Made by a program: the position numbers and the translations under genes. From Prochlorococcus sp. AG-436-C13 (GTDB taxonomy: Bacteria > Cyanobacteriota > Cyanobacteriia > PCC-6307 > Cyanobiaceae), in the NCBI GenBank assembly GCA_003212695.1, contig QCPC01000002.1:1-64000 (forward strand): DNA of 64,000 nt, in the 5' to 3' direction. The notes under the pieces were generated by a model, which worked only from the letters and a program-made list of their open reading frames with translations, did not search any database and was not told the DNA's origin. Shown here piece by piece: positions 18,316-25,435 of this stretch (position 1 is its first letter; the number at the start of each line of letters is the position of its first letter).

Positions 18316-18738
18316 CTAATACTTTTTAAAATATTTGACCCCATCTATTTCTAGTACTGAAGGACGAGTAAGAAATATCAAGTTAAATATGTTTCCTATA
18401 TAAGGAATAATAGATAAAAATATCCATTGCCATGCCATACCTACATCTCTAATTCTTCTTACAGAAAGAGGAAGGCATGTCCAAAGAAATCCACATATTA
18501 GAAAATAATTAGATATGTCAATAGTCTTGGATAATATATATAAAAAATCCGAAATTGTTGTTAAATCTCTTGGATCATTAATAATAACAAAACTTAAGTT
18601 ATTAATTAAAGAAGTAAATACATTAATCAATATGAAAAGAATAATACTAAAGATATTAAAGTACCAATATTCTTTCCTATTTGATATGCCTTTGAAATCG
18701 AATGGGCGCTTCCATGCAGAAATATAAGATCTAAGCAT
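18316..18738 (-). CDS. DUF805 family membrane protein (copy 1)
   Basis: This 140-aa protein has about four hydrophobic segments. It shows the DUF805 pattern: an N-terminal amphipathic FDFKGISNRKEYWYF element, a central LSVRRIRDVGMAWQW motif before the last helices, and a C-terminal tail. The family has no defined biochemical role. It lies 17 bases downstream of a second DUF805 gene, so the pair is likely one transcript from a duplication. Confidence 0.85.
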   Translation of the reverse strand: MLRSYISAWKRPFDFKGISNRKEYWYFNIFSIILFILINVFTSLINNLSFVIINDPRDLTTISDFLYILSKTIDISNYFLICGFLWTCLPLSVRRIRDVGMAWQWIFLSIIPYIGNIFNLIFLTRPSVLEIDGVKYFKKY

Positions 18739-18755
18739 CCTGATCTAAAAAGAAA

Positions 18756-19166
18756 TTATTTGATCTTTATTTTGTCATACGAAGGTTGTATATACCAATA
18801 AAGTACAATTAAACTAATAATAGGAATGATTTGAATTAAAAACCAAAAACCTGATCTTCCAATATCGTGTAGTCTTCGAACTGCAATAGATACCCTTGTT
18901 ATGATTCCACCAATAAATAAACCAGCACATAAGAATATAAAAAGTTTTGCTGAATATTCAAAAATTATAGTTAGCACTATTGCATAAGGCATTTTCTCTT
19001 CTAGGGCAAGAGAGTTATTTGCTAAAAAGTCAAGGAAATAACTTAAGGCGCCTGATCCATAAAGAAAGCAGATATCCCAAAGAACAAAAGACCAAAATTC
19101 TTTTCTATTTGATCTGCCTCTGAAATTAAATGTTTGTCTCCATCCTTTAAAGTAAAAATTTATCAT
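18756..19166 (-). CDS. DUF805 family membrane protein (copy 2)
   Basis: This 136-aa protein has four hydrophobic segments and the same landmarks as its neighbour: TFNFRGRSNRKEFWSFVLW near the N-terminus and VSIAVRRLHDIGRSGFWF before the last helix. Divergence between the two copies is substantial outside these motifs, so the duplication is not recent. It is the upstream gene of the DUF805 pair in the accessory block. Confidence 0.85.
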   Translation of the reverse strand: MINFYFKGWRQTFNFRGRSNRKEFWSFVLWDICFLYGSGALSYFLDFLANNSLALEEKMPYAIVLTIIFEYSAKLFIFLCAGLFIGGIITRVSIAVRRLHDIGRSGFWFLIQIIPIISLIVLYWYIQPSYDKIKIK

Positions 19167-19269
19167 AAGAGACTAATTAACTTTTTACTCTTTATACTTA
19201 CTGTGAATTTCCTTTAAACTAATCTTTATAAGAGGAATTAATACGACCTGTAAATTAATGGTTAGACTT

Positions 19270-19473
19270 TTAAGCATCTCTTTTGTAGATGTCAATTTCG
19301 GAGTAAGGTTTCTTGCCTTTTGCTTTTCTTTCTCTCCAGGCAATCATTAAACCCCCAGACAGAACAACAGCAGTGGATCCCATAACGTGAGGTTTGTCTA
19401 CTTTCATTAGAGATAAACCAGCAGCGGCGGCAGCACTAATTCCTAAAGCAATGGCAGTATTTCTGACTTTCAT
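19270..19473 (-). CDS. Small membrane protein coupled to the TPR gene
   Basis: The track starts at MVKGELRM, but the better start is the ATG of MKVRNTAIALG (67 aa). It overlaps the TPR stop as ATGA and has GGAGAA 5-6 bases upstream. Two short hydrophobic stretches and a basic tail (WRERKAKGKKPYSEIDIYK) are visible. The N-terminus (MKVRNTAIA) and the following VMGSTAVVLSGGLM resemble the TPR protein's own N-terminus (MRLRNTAIA, VIGTSAVLTSAAVM). The two therefore share a common leader. Function unknown. Confidence 0.75.
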   Translation of the reverse strand: MKVRNTAIALGISAAAAAGLSLMKVDKPHVMGSTAVVLSGGLMIAWRERKAKGKKPYSEIDIYKRDA

Positions 19474-21179
19474 TCGCAATTCTCCTTTAACCATTCAGTA
19501 GCACTTTCATCGCCTAACTCTGCTGCTTTCTGCCAGTCTTTACAAGCACCTTTCAAGTCTTTTAGGTTTTCTTCTTTGATAGTACCTAAGAGTTTATAAG
19601 AGAGAATAGTAAATTTTCCACCGACATCAAATTCTATTGATTTCGTAAAATCATTAACTGCACTTTTATAGTTTTTTAATTTATAATTCATAGTACCTCT
19701 AGTGAAAAATGAATATGCACTATTAGCATTAATATCTAATGCTTTATCTAAATCCTTTAACGCACCTTTGAGGTCATTTGATTTTGACTTTGCTAATGCC
19801 CTTCGCTGATATCCTTCTTCATTATTTGGATTAATCTTTATAAAATTGTTGAAGTCTTTAATTGCTTGAGGGTAACTTTCAATTTCGAACCATGCAATAC
19901 CTCTACCTAAGTAAGCATTGGAATATTTGGGATTAATACTTAGTACTTTGTGAAAATCTCTTATTGCACCTTTGTAATCCTTTGATTGACCCTTGATTAC
20001 TCCTCGATTGTAATATGCAAGATATTTTTTAGGATCAATTCCTATTGCAAAAGTCCAGTCATCTATTGCTTTTTGAGAGTCACCTAAATTTTGACTGACT
20101 ATTCCCCGGTTGATATATGATTCAGCACGATTTGGGTTTATAGTTATTGCTTTATCTAGATCATTATTTGCTTCTATATACTTACCTAAGTTGATTCTTG
20201 TGACGCTTCGGTTTATATATACTGCCTCATAATTTGGATTGATTCCTAAAGCATTGTTGTAATCAGAAAGTGCACCTTGATAATCTTTCAATTCATTCTT
20301 TATAACCCCACGATCGTTATACGCTTCTACATACTTTGGGTTGATTTCTATTGCCTTGCCGTAATCAGATATTGCACTGGAATAATCCTTTAAATGTCTC
20401 TTGGCGATCCCACGGTTGTTATACGCCTCTGCAAACTTTGGATTAATCTCTATTGCTTTGTTGTAATCAACAACCGCTCCTGAATAATCCTTTAAGGGAA
20501 TCTTTGCATTCCCACGGTTGTGATACGCCTCTGCATACTTTGGGTTGATTTCTATTGCCTTGCCGTAATCAGATATTGCTCCGGAATAATCTTTTAATTC
20601 ATTCTTTATAAACCCACGATCGTTATACGCTTCTACATACTTTGGGTTGATTTCTATTGCCTTGCCGTAATCAGATATTGCACTGGAATAATCCTTTAAA
20701 TGTCTCTTGGCGATCCCACGGTTGTTATACGCCTCTGCAAACTTTGGATTAATCTCTATTGCTTTGTTGTAATCAACAACCGCTCCTGAATAATCCTTTA
20801 AGGCAATCTTTGCATTTCCACGGTTGTTATACGCCTCTGCAAACTTTGGATTAATCTCTATTGCTTTGTTGGAATCAGATATTGCTCCGGAATAATCTTT
20901 TAAAGCATACTTAGCAATTCCACGGTTGATATACGCCTCTGCAAACTTTGGATTAATCTCTATTGCCTTGTTGTAATCAACAATTGCACCGGAGTAATCC
21001 CCAGATTTGTGCGTGCTAATTCCACGATCAACGTAAAACTCAGAACTTTCTGCATATGCCTTGGTTGCAGAAAGCATTACAGCAGCACTAGTCAAAACAG
21101 CACTAGTCCCAATAACTAAAGGTTGCCCTAGAGGTACTAATGAAAGTGCAGCAGCAATAGCAGTATTTCTTAGTCTCAT
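19470..21179 (-). CDS. TPR repeat protein with N-terminal signal/anchor
   Basis: The 569-aa product opens with a hydrophobic leader ending AYAES (about residues 1-45), which looks like a signal peptide or anchor. About fourteen TPR units of 34 residues then run to the C-terminus. The first half has nearly identical units of the type NNRGIAKRHLKDYSSAISDY; the second half is more diverged and ends LKGACKDWQKAAELGDESA. It is probably periplasmic or membrane-attached and scaffolds an unknown complex. The downstream 67-aa gene overlaps its stop by 4 bp. Confidence 0.9.
   Translation of the reverse strand: MRLRNTAIAAALSLVPLGQPLVIGTSAVLTSAAVMLSATKAYAESSEFYVDRGISTHKSGDYSGAIVDYNKAIEINPKFAEAYINRGIAKYALKDYSGAISDSNKAIEINPKFAEAYNNRGNAKIALKDYSGAVVDYNKAIEINPKFAEAYNNRGIAKRHLKDYSSAISDYGKAIEINPKYVEAYNDRGFIKNELKDYSGAISDYGKAIEINPKYAEAYHNRGNAKIPLKDYSGAVVDYNKAIEINPKFAEAYNNRGIAKRHLKDYSSAISDYGKAIEINPKYVEAYNDRGVIKNELKDYQGALSDYNNALGINPNYEAVYINRSVTRINLGKYIEANNDLDKAITINPNRAESYINRGIVSQNLGDSQKAIDDWTFAIGIDPKKYLAYYNRGVIKGQSKDYKGAIRDFHKVLSINPKYSNAYLGRGIAWFEIESYPQAIKDFNNFIKINPNNEEGYQRRALAKSKSNDLKGALKDLDKALDINANSAYSFFTRGTMNYKLKNYKSAVNDFTKSIEFDVGGKFTILSYKLLGTIKEENLKDLKGACKDWQKAAELGDESATEWLKENCE
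20284..20816. repeat. 306-bp periodic intragenic duplication in the TPR gene
   Basis: The stretch from about 20284 to 20510 recurs from about 20590 to 20816 with only a few mismatches, an offset of exactly 306 bp (three 102-bp TPR units). Such identity is far higher than between other units, so the block was duplicated recently or is kept alike by recombination. The copy number may vary between strains. Confidence 0.9.
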
Positions 21180-21265
21180 TCAACATACTTGTTATCTAGA
21201 TATCCTAGGTAGGAGAGTCGCTCTAGTCAGAAAGCAGTAGATTTTGGTTATGGGTTAAAGCACAA

Positions 21266-21436
21266 ATGATATTTAAATCAGATGACGGCAAATCCTTTAA
21301 TCAAGAGCAGGCAATAGATCTGTTGGTTTCTTTAGTCGCCACTGATGCCAATTCAGAAAAGAAGTGGAGAGGTTTCTATAACTCCTTATCAAGTACTGAA
21401 CTACAAGGAGAGTGGGACTATTACTGGAAGACCTAG
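21266..21436 (+). CDS. Small hypothetical protein (56 aa), not in ORF track
   Basis: An ATG-to-TAG frame encodes a 56-aa acidic soluble peptide, beginning MIFKSDDGKSFNQEQAIDLL and ending in WDYYWKT. It has a helical look, no membrane segment and no motif I know. It lies between the TPR gene start and the serine recombinase, on the recombinase strand. Amino-acid usage looks natural, but the short length keeps confidence moderate. Confidence 0.5.
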   Translation: MIFKSDDGKSFNQEQAIDLLVSLVATDANSEKKWRGFYNSLSSTELQGEWDYYWKT

Positions 21437-21456
21437 GCGTACAAAAAAGCAAAATA

Positions 21457-21520
21457 TTTTATACCTATGCAGATGGACCGATATAACTGCTGTCTTAGGG
21501 TACAGAAATATGGTATAAAA
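21457..21520. repeat. Spaced inverted repeat upstream of the serine recombinase
   Basis: TTTTATACC (21457-21465) is matched by GGTATAAAA (21512-21520) about 46 bases away. The recombinase start follows 38 bases later. Serine recombinases commonly act on or bind AT-rich inverted repeats next to their own gene, so this may be a res-like or operator site. It could also be chance in AT-rich DNA. Confidence 0.35.
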
Positions 21521-21558
21521 ATGTATTATTATACGGTCATGGATTTTGGGGCGAACTA

Positions 21559-22140
21559 ATGGCGTTATATGGATATTGGCGGTGCTCAACCAATCTTCAG
21601 GATCAAGAGCGTCAGGTGATTGCTCTTAAAGAAGAGGGTGTTCCTGAGAAAAATATTTTTGGAGACAAGATCACAGGAACAAGTAATTACGGAGATAGAG
21701 AAGAACTTGCTAAATGCTTAGATCTACTTGAACCGAACGATCTATTGATTCTGGAGGACATGACCCGTCTTGGGAGAACAATGGTCACGATGTTGGTTGA
21801 GGTAAATAACTTGATTGAGAGAGGCGTGTATATAAAAACTCTTGATGGTCGTCTTGATACCTCACTTATGAATGATGAGATTGTGAGATTGATTGTTGGA
21901 GTGATGGGATATGCCGCAGAGTGCGAACTAAGAAATATCAAACACAGAACTTCAGAAGGAAGAGCAGTAGCAAAAAGTAGAGGAGTGAAGTTTGGAAGAA
22001 AGCGTCAGTACGACAAATTCCAGATTGCAGCAATTATGGATAAGCGAAAACAAGGACTTGGATATGGTTCTATTGCCAAGTCATTGGGCATGAAGAAATC
22101 TACAGTACAAATGATTGTTCAAAGGGAGGTAGCAGCATGA
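21559..22140 (+). CDS. Small serine recombinase (resolvase/invertase family)
   Basis: The 193-aa protein has the resolvase catalytic domain (about 1-135) with the nucleophile serine in GYWRCSTNLQDQERQ, EEGVPEKNIFGDKITG, and the Arg-rich motif EDMTRLGRTMVTML. A C-terminal helix-turn-helix follows (about 150-190, GLGYGSIAKSLGMKKSTVQM). Such enzymes invert or resolve DNA through a Ser-DNA intermediate. It is full length and looks intact. Its stop overlaps the next start as ATGA, and it leads a chain of very small genes. Confidence 0.93.
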   Translation: MALYGYWRCSTNLQDQERQVIALKEEGVPEKNIFGDKITGTSNYGDREELAKCLDLLEPNDLLILEDMTRLGRTMVTMLVEVNNLIERGVYIKTLDGRLDTSLMNDEIVRLIVGVMGYAAECELRNIKHRTSEGRAVAKSRGVKFGRKRQYDKFQIAAIMDKRKQGLGYGSIAKSLGMKKSTVQMIVQREVAA

Positions 22141-22340
22141 CTAAAAAAAATAATTATGCAGGTGGATTAAACAATTACATCGTCTTAAAGGAAGAGAAGG
22201 AAGTTGTTTTTTATTTGCATAATCCCTATCCAGATTGCTTAGAAATTCCAGCAATAATGAAGCAAAGGTTTCCTGATGATTACAAGAGCATAGTTACAAG
22301 CGACTTAGATGAGTTCAAGAAGTATGGGGAGAAAGCGTGA
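22137..22340 (+). CDS. Small hypothetical protein, microprotein operon gene 1
   Basis: This 67-aa soluble protein has no known motif. Its ATG overlaps the recombinase stop by 4 bp. The core VVFYLHNPYPDCLEIPAIM then RFPDDYK matches the later gene at 22668 (VVFHLPGGYPTTLGIPTWM then RFPDNYK), so the two are paralogues. The shared pattern is V-V-F-x-L, YP, IP, M, RFPD-x-YK, probably a small beta-rich fold. Function unknown. Confidence 0.7.
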   Translation: MTKKNNYAGGLNNYIVLKEEKEVVFYLHNPYPDCLEIPAIMKQRFPDDYKSIVTSDLDEFKKYGEKA

Positions 22341-22531
22341 TGAGTAAGAAAGAACTAATTCAGGTAATGGATTCTTGTGTGGTAAATGCTTGCGAACAAA
22401 TGAAAACTCTTAATCCTGAAGACAGATTCCACCTGCTTTTAGAGATGGGTGAGTGGATGTACAACAACCTTTCAGAAGAGATTGAGGATGTATTGCTGGT
22501 TCCTAATTTTGAGAAGGAAGTAGAGAAATGA
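22340..22531 (+). CDS. Small acidic hypothetical protein, microprotein operon gene 2
   Basis: The track uses a GTG, but the ATG at 22340 gives a TGATG stop-start junction with the previous gene and is the likelier start (63 aa, MSKKELIQVMDSCVVNACEQ). The product is acidic and helical, with no signal or membrane segment. I do not recognise it. Its stop overlaps the next ATG by 4 bp. Confidence 0.65.
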   Translation: MSKKELIQVMDSCVVNACEQMKTLNPEDRFHLLLEMGEWMYNNLSEEIEDVLLVPNFEKEVEK

Positions 22532-22671
22532 AATCAATCCTTTCCATAATTATCGTTTTACTCTTATGGCATTCACCTGATGCAAGGAATGTGTCGGCAA
22601 AGGTCTTAAGGGTAATGGCAGATTTTCTATCCCCTATTGAGCAACCAATAAATCAAAGGAACAGACGATGA
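22528..22671 (+). CDS. Small membrane or exported protein (47 aa), microprotein operon gene 3; not in ORF track
   Basis: This frame joins its neighbours by ATGA overlaps at both ends, strong evidence that it is translated. The 47-aa product has an N-terminal hydrophobic helix (MKSILSIIIVLLLWHSP) and an amphipathic polar remainder (DARNVSAKVLRVMADFL). It is either a single-pass membrane peptide or a short secreted peptide. No function is known to me. Confidence 0.65.
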   Translation: MKSILSIIIVLLLWHSPDARNVSAKVLRVMADFLSPIEQPINQRNRR

Positions 22672-22904
22672 CTAATCGAAGCAACTATTCACGCTTAAGA
22701 AACGGCAAGTTAGAGGGTGGAGGATTGCCACCGCACTATGTAGATGAGAAGAAGAAGCAAGTTGTATTTCATTTGCCTGGAGGATATCCAACAACTTTGG
22801 GAATACCTACTTGGATGGAACGCTTTCCAGATAATTACAAGGGCGTAGCGGTGAGATGTGAAGAGACCTTTTATAAGTGGAGGGCAAAAGTCAATGAAGA
22901 TTGA
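22668..22904 (+). CDS. Small hypothetical protein, microprotein operon gene 4 (paralogue of gene 1)
   Basis: This 78-aa soluble protein begins MTNRSNYSRLRNGKLEGGGL. Its middle (KQVVFHLPGGYPTTLGIP then ERFPDNYKG) aligns with the product of the gene at 22137, so it is a diverged duplicate. The ATG overlaps the preceding stop by 4 bp, and the next gene starts inside its end by 11 bases. Function unknown. Confidence 0.7.
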   Translation: MTNRSNYSRLRNGKLEGGGLPPHYVDEKKKQVVFHLPGGYPTTLGIPTWMERFPDNYKGVAVRCEETFYKWRAKVNED

Positions 22905-23034
22905 AATCACATTTTTTGTTAGCGGCAAATCGTTTAAGGAGACCTATGTTGTAAGCAATCTCCAAGACGCAAAAAGGACTGCAGAGTCAAGAAACCCCAC
23001 TGCCAAGATTGTTGCTATGAACCCCTTCTTCTAA
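22894..23034 (+). CDS. Small hypothetical protein (46 aa), microprotein operon gene 5; not in ORF track
   Basis: An ATG frame overlaps the end of the previous gene by 11 bases and encodes 46 aa: MKIEITFFVSGKSFKETYVV followed by a helix (NLQDAKRTAESRNP) and a final strand (AKIVAMNPFF). The beta-beta-alpha-beta look suggests a compact soluble fold. The next ATG is 2 bases after its stop. Function unknown. Confidence 0.6.
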   Translation: MKIEITFFVSGKSFKETYVVSNLQDAKRTAESRNPTAKIVAMNPFF

Positions 23035-23036
23035 CT

Positions 23037-23129
23037 ATGAATTTCTTTGCTTGGCACTTGGTAGTAGATGCAGTATTGATTACTGGTGTTGTGGGATTCC
23101 TTGTGTACAAGAGCAAAAGTAAGAAGTAA
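23037..23129 (+). CDS. Single-pass membrane microprotein (30 aa), operon gene 6; not in ORF track
   Basis: The 30-aa frame MNFFAWHLVVDAVLITGVVG then FLVYKSKSKK is one hydrophobic helix with a basic tail, which by the positive-inside rule would face the cytoplasm. It starts 2 bases after the previous stop. Its own stop shares a base with the next ATG (TAATG). The tight packing supports translation despite the tiny size. Confidence 0.55.
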   Translation: MNFFAWHLVVDAVLITGVVGFLVYKSKSKK

Positions 23130-23461
23130 TGCCAGTTTTGATAATTGGTTGGAGCGTGTATGACAAACTCCCAGAGGAAGAGCAAAAGGAGTTTGCATTA
23201 GTAGAGCGATATAGAACTGATTATTTTTATGAGTGCTATGAGTATGAAAATGCGAAGGGGAATAAAAATTATGAGTGGAGTGATCGATGCTTTAAAAGTC
23301 AGGAAGAATTATTGGACTTCTTTGGTTATGAAATGATCGAAGACTTAAATGCAGATGCCGTGTATGCAAGAAGGGTAGAGACTTTTACTGATGAGGAAGA
23401 AAAGAAGTGGATGCAATTAAGCGATGCTGGAAATCAAATCAAATTAATGGGGACAAACTAA
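23129..23461 (+). CDS. Acidic hypothetical protein, microprotein operon gene 7
   Basis: This 110-aa soluble protein is rich in Glu, Tyr and Asp (KLPEEEQKEFALVERYRTDY, then FYECYEYENAKG). It has no membrane segment and no motif I recognise. The ATG overlaps the previous stop by one base, and the next gene begins at the base after its stop. It is the largest of the small genes behind the recombinase. Confidence 0.7.
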   Translation: MPVLIIGWSVYDKLPEEEQKEFALVERYRTDYFYECYEYENAKGNKNYEWSDRCFKSQEELLDFFGYEMIEDLNADAVYARRVETFTDEEEKKWMQLSDAGNQIKLMGTN

Positions 23462-23611
23462 ATGCTTGCCACCATCAGACAAGTTCACGACTCCACAATT
23501 GATCGCTACAGGAAGTTGGGTCTGAATAACTCCACGATTGCTTGGTTACTATTTGCAGAAGGAATATTTGTTGTTCTGGTAGTCAAAACAATCGTGAGGT
23601 TTATTCGTTAG
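23462..23611 (+). CDS. Small membrane protein (49 aa), microprotein operon gene 8; not in ORF track
   Basis: The frame begins at the base after the previous stop and encodes a polar basic N-terminal half (MLATIRQVHDSTIDRYRKLG) followed by one hydrophobic helix (TIAWLLFAEGIFVVLVVKTI) and a short basic tail. A single-pass topology is likely. Function unknown. Support comes from the abutting junction and the coherent helix. Confidence 0.55.
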   Translation: MLATIRQVHDSTIDRYRKLGLNNSTIAWLLFAEGIFVVLVVKTIVRFIR

Positions 23612-23612
23612 T

Positions 23613-23735
23613 TTGCTCCTTCTTGTATTAGTAAGTTCTATATCCCTTTTTACATACCCAATAGTCTGGATAATCCCAACCCTCAAGATTGTCTTTTGTT
23701 ATTTCCCAGAGGGATTAGATAAGTTACCTGACTAA
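23613..23735 (+). CDS. Possible membrane microprotein (40 aa), operon gene 9
   Basis: A TTG one base after the previous stop opens a 40-aa frame with a hydrophobic N-terminal half (LLLVLVSSISLFTYPIVWII) and the polar end PEGLDKLPD. If real, it closes the recombinase-led chain. The weak start codon and short length leave it uncertain. Confidence 0.3.
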   Translation: MLLLVLVSSISLFTYPIVWIIPTLKIVFCYFPEGLDKLPD

Positions 23736-23951
23736 CTGCAAGAAAAAGTAAGAGCAAAGTTGCAGAGGTGAATGCGTTGGTTCCATTGACCTCCAGAGGT
23801 GACAAATCGAGATCGAGATGTCAGTCTCATTTTCCAGGAAAAATACTGCTCTAAATAAAAAAAATCTGTCAGATGATTGCTGCTTTATATGGTAGAAACT
23901 TTGATAAATCCTGACTGACAATTATTATCGATATATACCGACTCCAATTCC

Positions 23952-23990
23952 GTCCACCAATTGGACAAATGTTGGACAGAGAGTTGGACA
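23952..23990. repeat. Phased TTGGACA repeats upstream of pdhC
   Basis: TTGGACA occurs three times (23961, 23972 and 23984), spaced 11 and 12 bases apart. The inverted form GTCCA occurs at 23952, pairing as GTCCA-CCAAT-TGGAC. Helically phased repeats next to a gene start suggest a multimeric binding site. Because the array lies at the edge of the accessory block, it could equally be recombinase arm sites. It ends 32 bases before the pdhC ATG. Confidence 0.45.
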
Positions 23991-24021
23991 CACCCCTAAA
24001 AAACAAGGACAGCACAATATT

Positions 24022-25413
24022 ATGGCGACTCACGACATTTTTATGCCAGCTCTTAGTTCTACTATGACTGAGGGGAAAATTGTGGAATGGTTAAAGAAGC
24101 CAGGAGATAAAGTCGAACGAGGAGAGTCAGTACTTGTTGTTGAATCTGACAAGGCTGATATGGATGTTGAATCTTTCCAAGAGGGCTTTCTTGCTGCGAT
24201 TTTAATGCCTGCAGGAAGCACCGTCCCAGTTGGTGAAACTATTGGATTGGTTGTTGAAACTGAAGCTGAAATTGCTTCAGTTCAAGCAGATAATCCACCA
24301 AAAAATAATTTATCTTCTTCAAAAGAAGAGAAATCAGGCAAAACCAATGCTTCTTCTTCAGAGGATTCAGCAACTAAGTCTGTAATGAAAACTAAAACTT
24401 CTGTTCAAGAGAGAGCTGCTTCGCCAGAAACTCAGAAAGTTAATACACCTTTGCCAACTGTTGTTAATCAAGGTCGAATTGTTGCTACTCCTAGAGCAAA
24501 AAAACTTGCCTCACAATACGGTGTTGACTTGGCTACTGTTGCTGGGTCTGGGCCTCATGGAAGGATTCAAGCTGAGGATGTTCAAGTTGCTCAAGGACAA
24601 CCAATTTCAGTCCCTTGGATAGCCGAAAGTGATGCACCTGTATCTATCCCAAATCCATCAACTTCTCTTGAAAACCAAGTGTTTGTTTCAGAGAAATCAA
24701 AAGCCATTGAAGTGCCTAAGGGGAAAAGTTTTGGAGCACCAGGTGAAATTATTCCATTTAATACACTCCAACAAGCAGTTAATCGGAACATGGAATCAAG
24801 CTTGTCTGTTCCTTGTTTCAGAGTGGGTTATTCAATATTGACTGAAAAGCTTGATTCTTTTTATAAACAAGTCAAGCCTAATGGCGTTACTATGACTGCT
24901 TTATTGGCAAAGGCAGTAGGTAAAACTCTTGCTCGACATCCTCAGCTTAATGCTGCTTGTAGCAGTGATGGCATGGCATATCCAAATCAGGTTAATGTTG
25001 CTGTTGCTGTTGCTATGGAAGAAGGAGGTTTAATCACACCTGTTCTTCAAAATGCCGATGTTACAGATTTATTTGAGTTGTCACGTCAATGGGCTGACTT
25101 AGTAAAGCGTTCTAGATCTAAACAATTACAGCCTAATGAGTATAACAGCGGAACTTTTACACTTTCTAATTTAGGTATGTTTGGTGTAGATCGTTTTGAT
25201 GCGATTCTTCCTCCTGGTACAGGAGCAATCTTGGCAGTTGCTGCATCATTACCAAAAGTTGTAGCAGCTAAAGATGGATCTATTTCAGTAAAGCGTCAAA
25301 TGCAGGTGAACCTTACTGCTGACCATAGAGTTGTATATGGTGCCGATGGAGCTGCTTTTTTAAAAGATCTTGCAAATTTGATAGAAAACAGTCCTGAAAG
25401 TCTTTCTAATTGA
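24022..25413 (+). CDS. pdhC: Dihydrolipoamide acetyltransferase, E2 of pyruvate dehydrogenase
   Basis: E2 forms the core of the pyruvate dehydrogenase complex and passes acetyl groups from the lipoyl arm to CoA. The 463-aa protein has an N-terminal lipoyl domain with the modified lysine in ESDKADMDVESF (residue 44), a Ser/Thr-rich linker, a peripheral-subunit-binding domain (ATPRAKKLASQYGVDLATVA), and the catalytic domain ending with ADHRVVYGADGA. It is a substrate of the LipB/LipA pathway. It is the first core gene right of the accessory block. Confidence 0.96.
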   Translation: MATHDIFMPALSSTMTEGKIVEWLKKPGDKVERGESVLVVESDKADMDVESFQEGFLAAILMPAGSTVPVGETIGLVVETEAEIASVQADNPPKNNLSSSKEEKSGKTNASSSEDSATKSVMKTKTSVQERAASPETQKVNTPLPTVVNQGRIVATPRAKKLASQYGVDLATVAGSGPHGRIQAEDVQVAQGQPISVPWIAESDAPVSIPNPSTSLENQVFVSEKSKAIEVPKGKSFGAPGEIIPFNTLQQAVNRNMESSLSVPCFRVGYSILTEKLDSFYKQVKPNGVTMTALLAKAVGKTLARHPQLNAACSSDGMAYPNQVNVAVAVAMEEGGLITPVLQNADVTDLFELSRQWADLVKRSRSKQLQPNEYNSGTFTLSNLGMFGVDRFDAILPPGTGAILAVAASLPKVVAAKDGSISVKRQMQVNLTADHRVVYGADGAAFLKDLANLIENSPESLSN

Positions 25414-25435
25414 TTTGATTAGAAATCTTTTGATG

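Noticed and set aside
20282-21000. CRISPR-like regular repeats
   Set aside because: The 102-bp period is in frame and encodes TPR units, with no spacers and no cas genes anywhere in the window.
23737-23830. AGAGGTGA direct repeats and a GACCTC/GAGGTG pair as attachment sites
   Set aside because: Arms of only 5-8 bases, one mismatch, and no matching copy seen at the left end of the accessory block.
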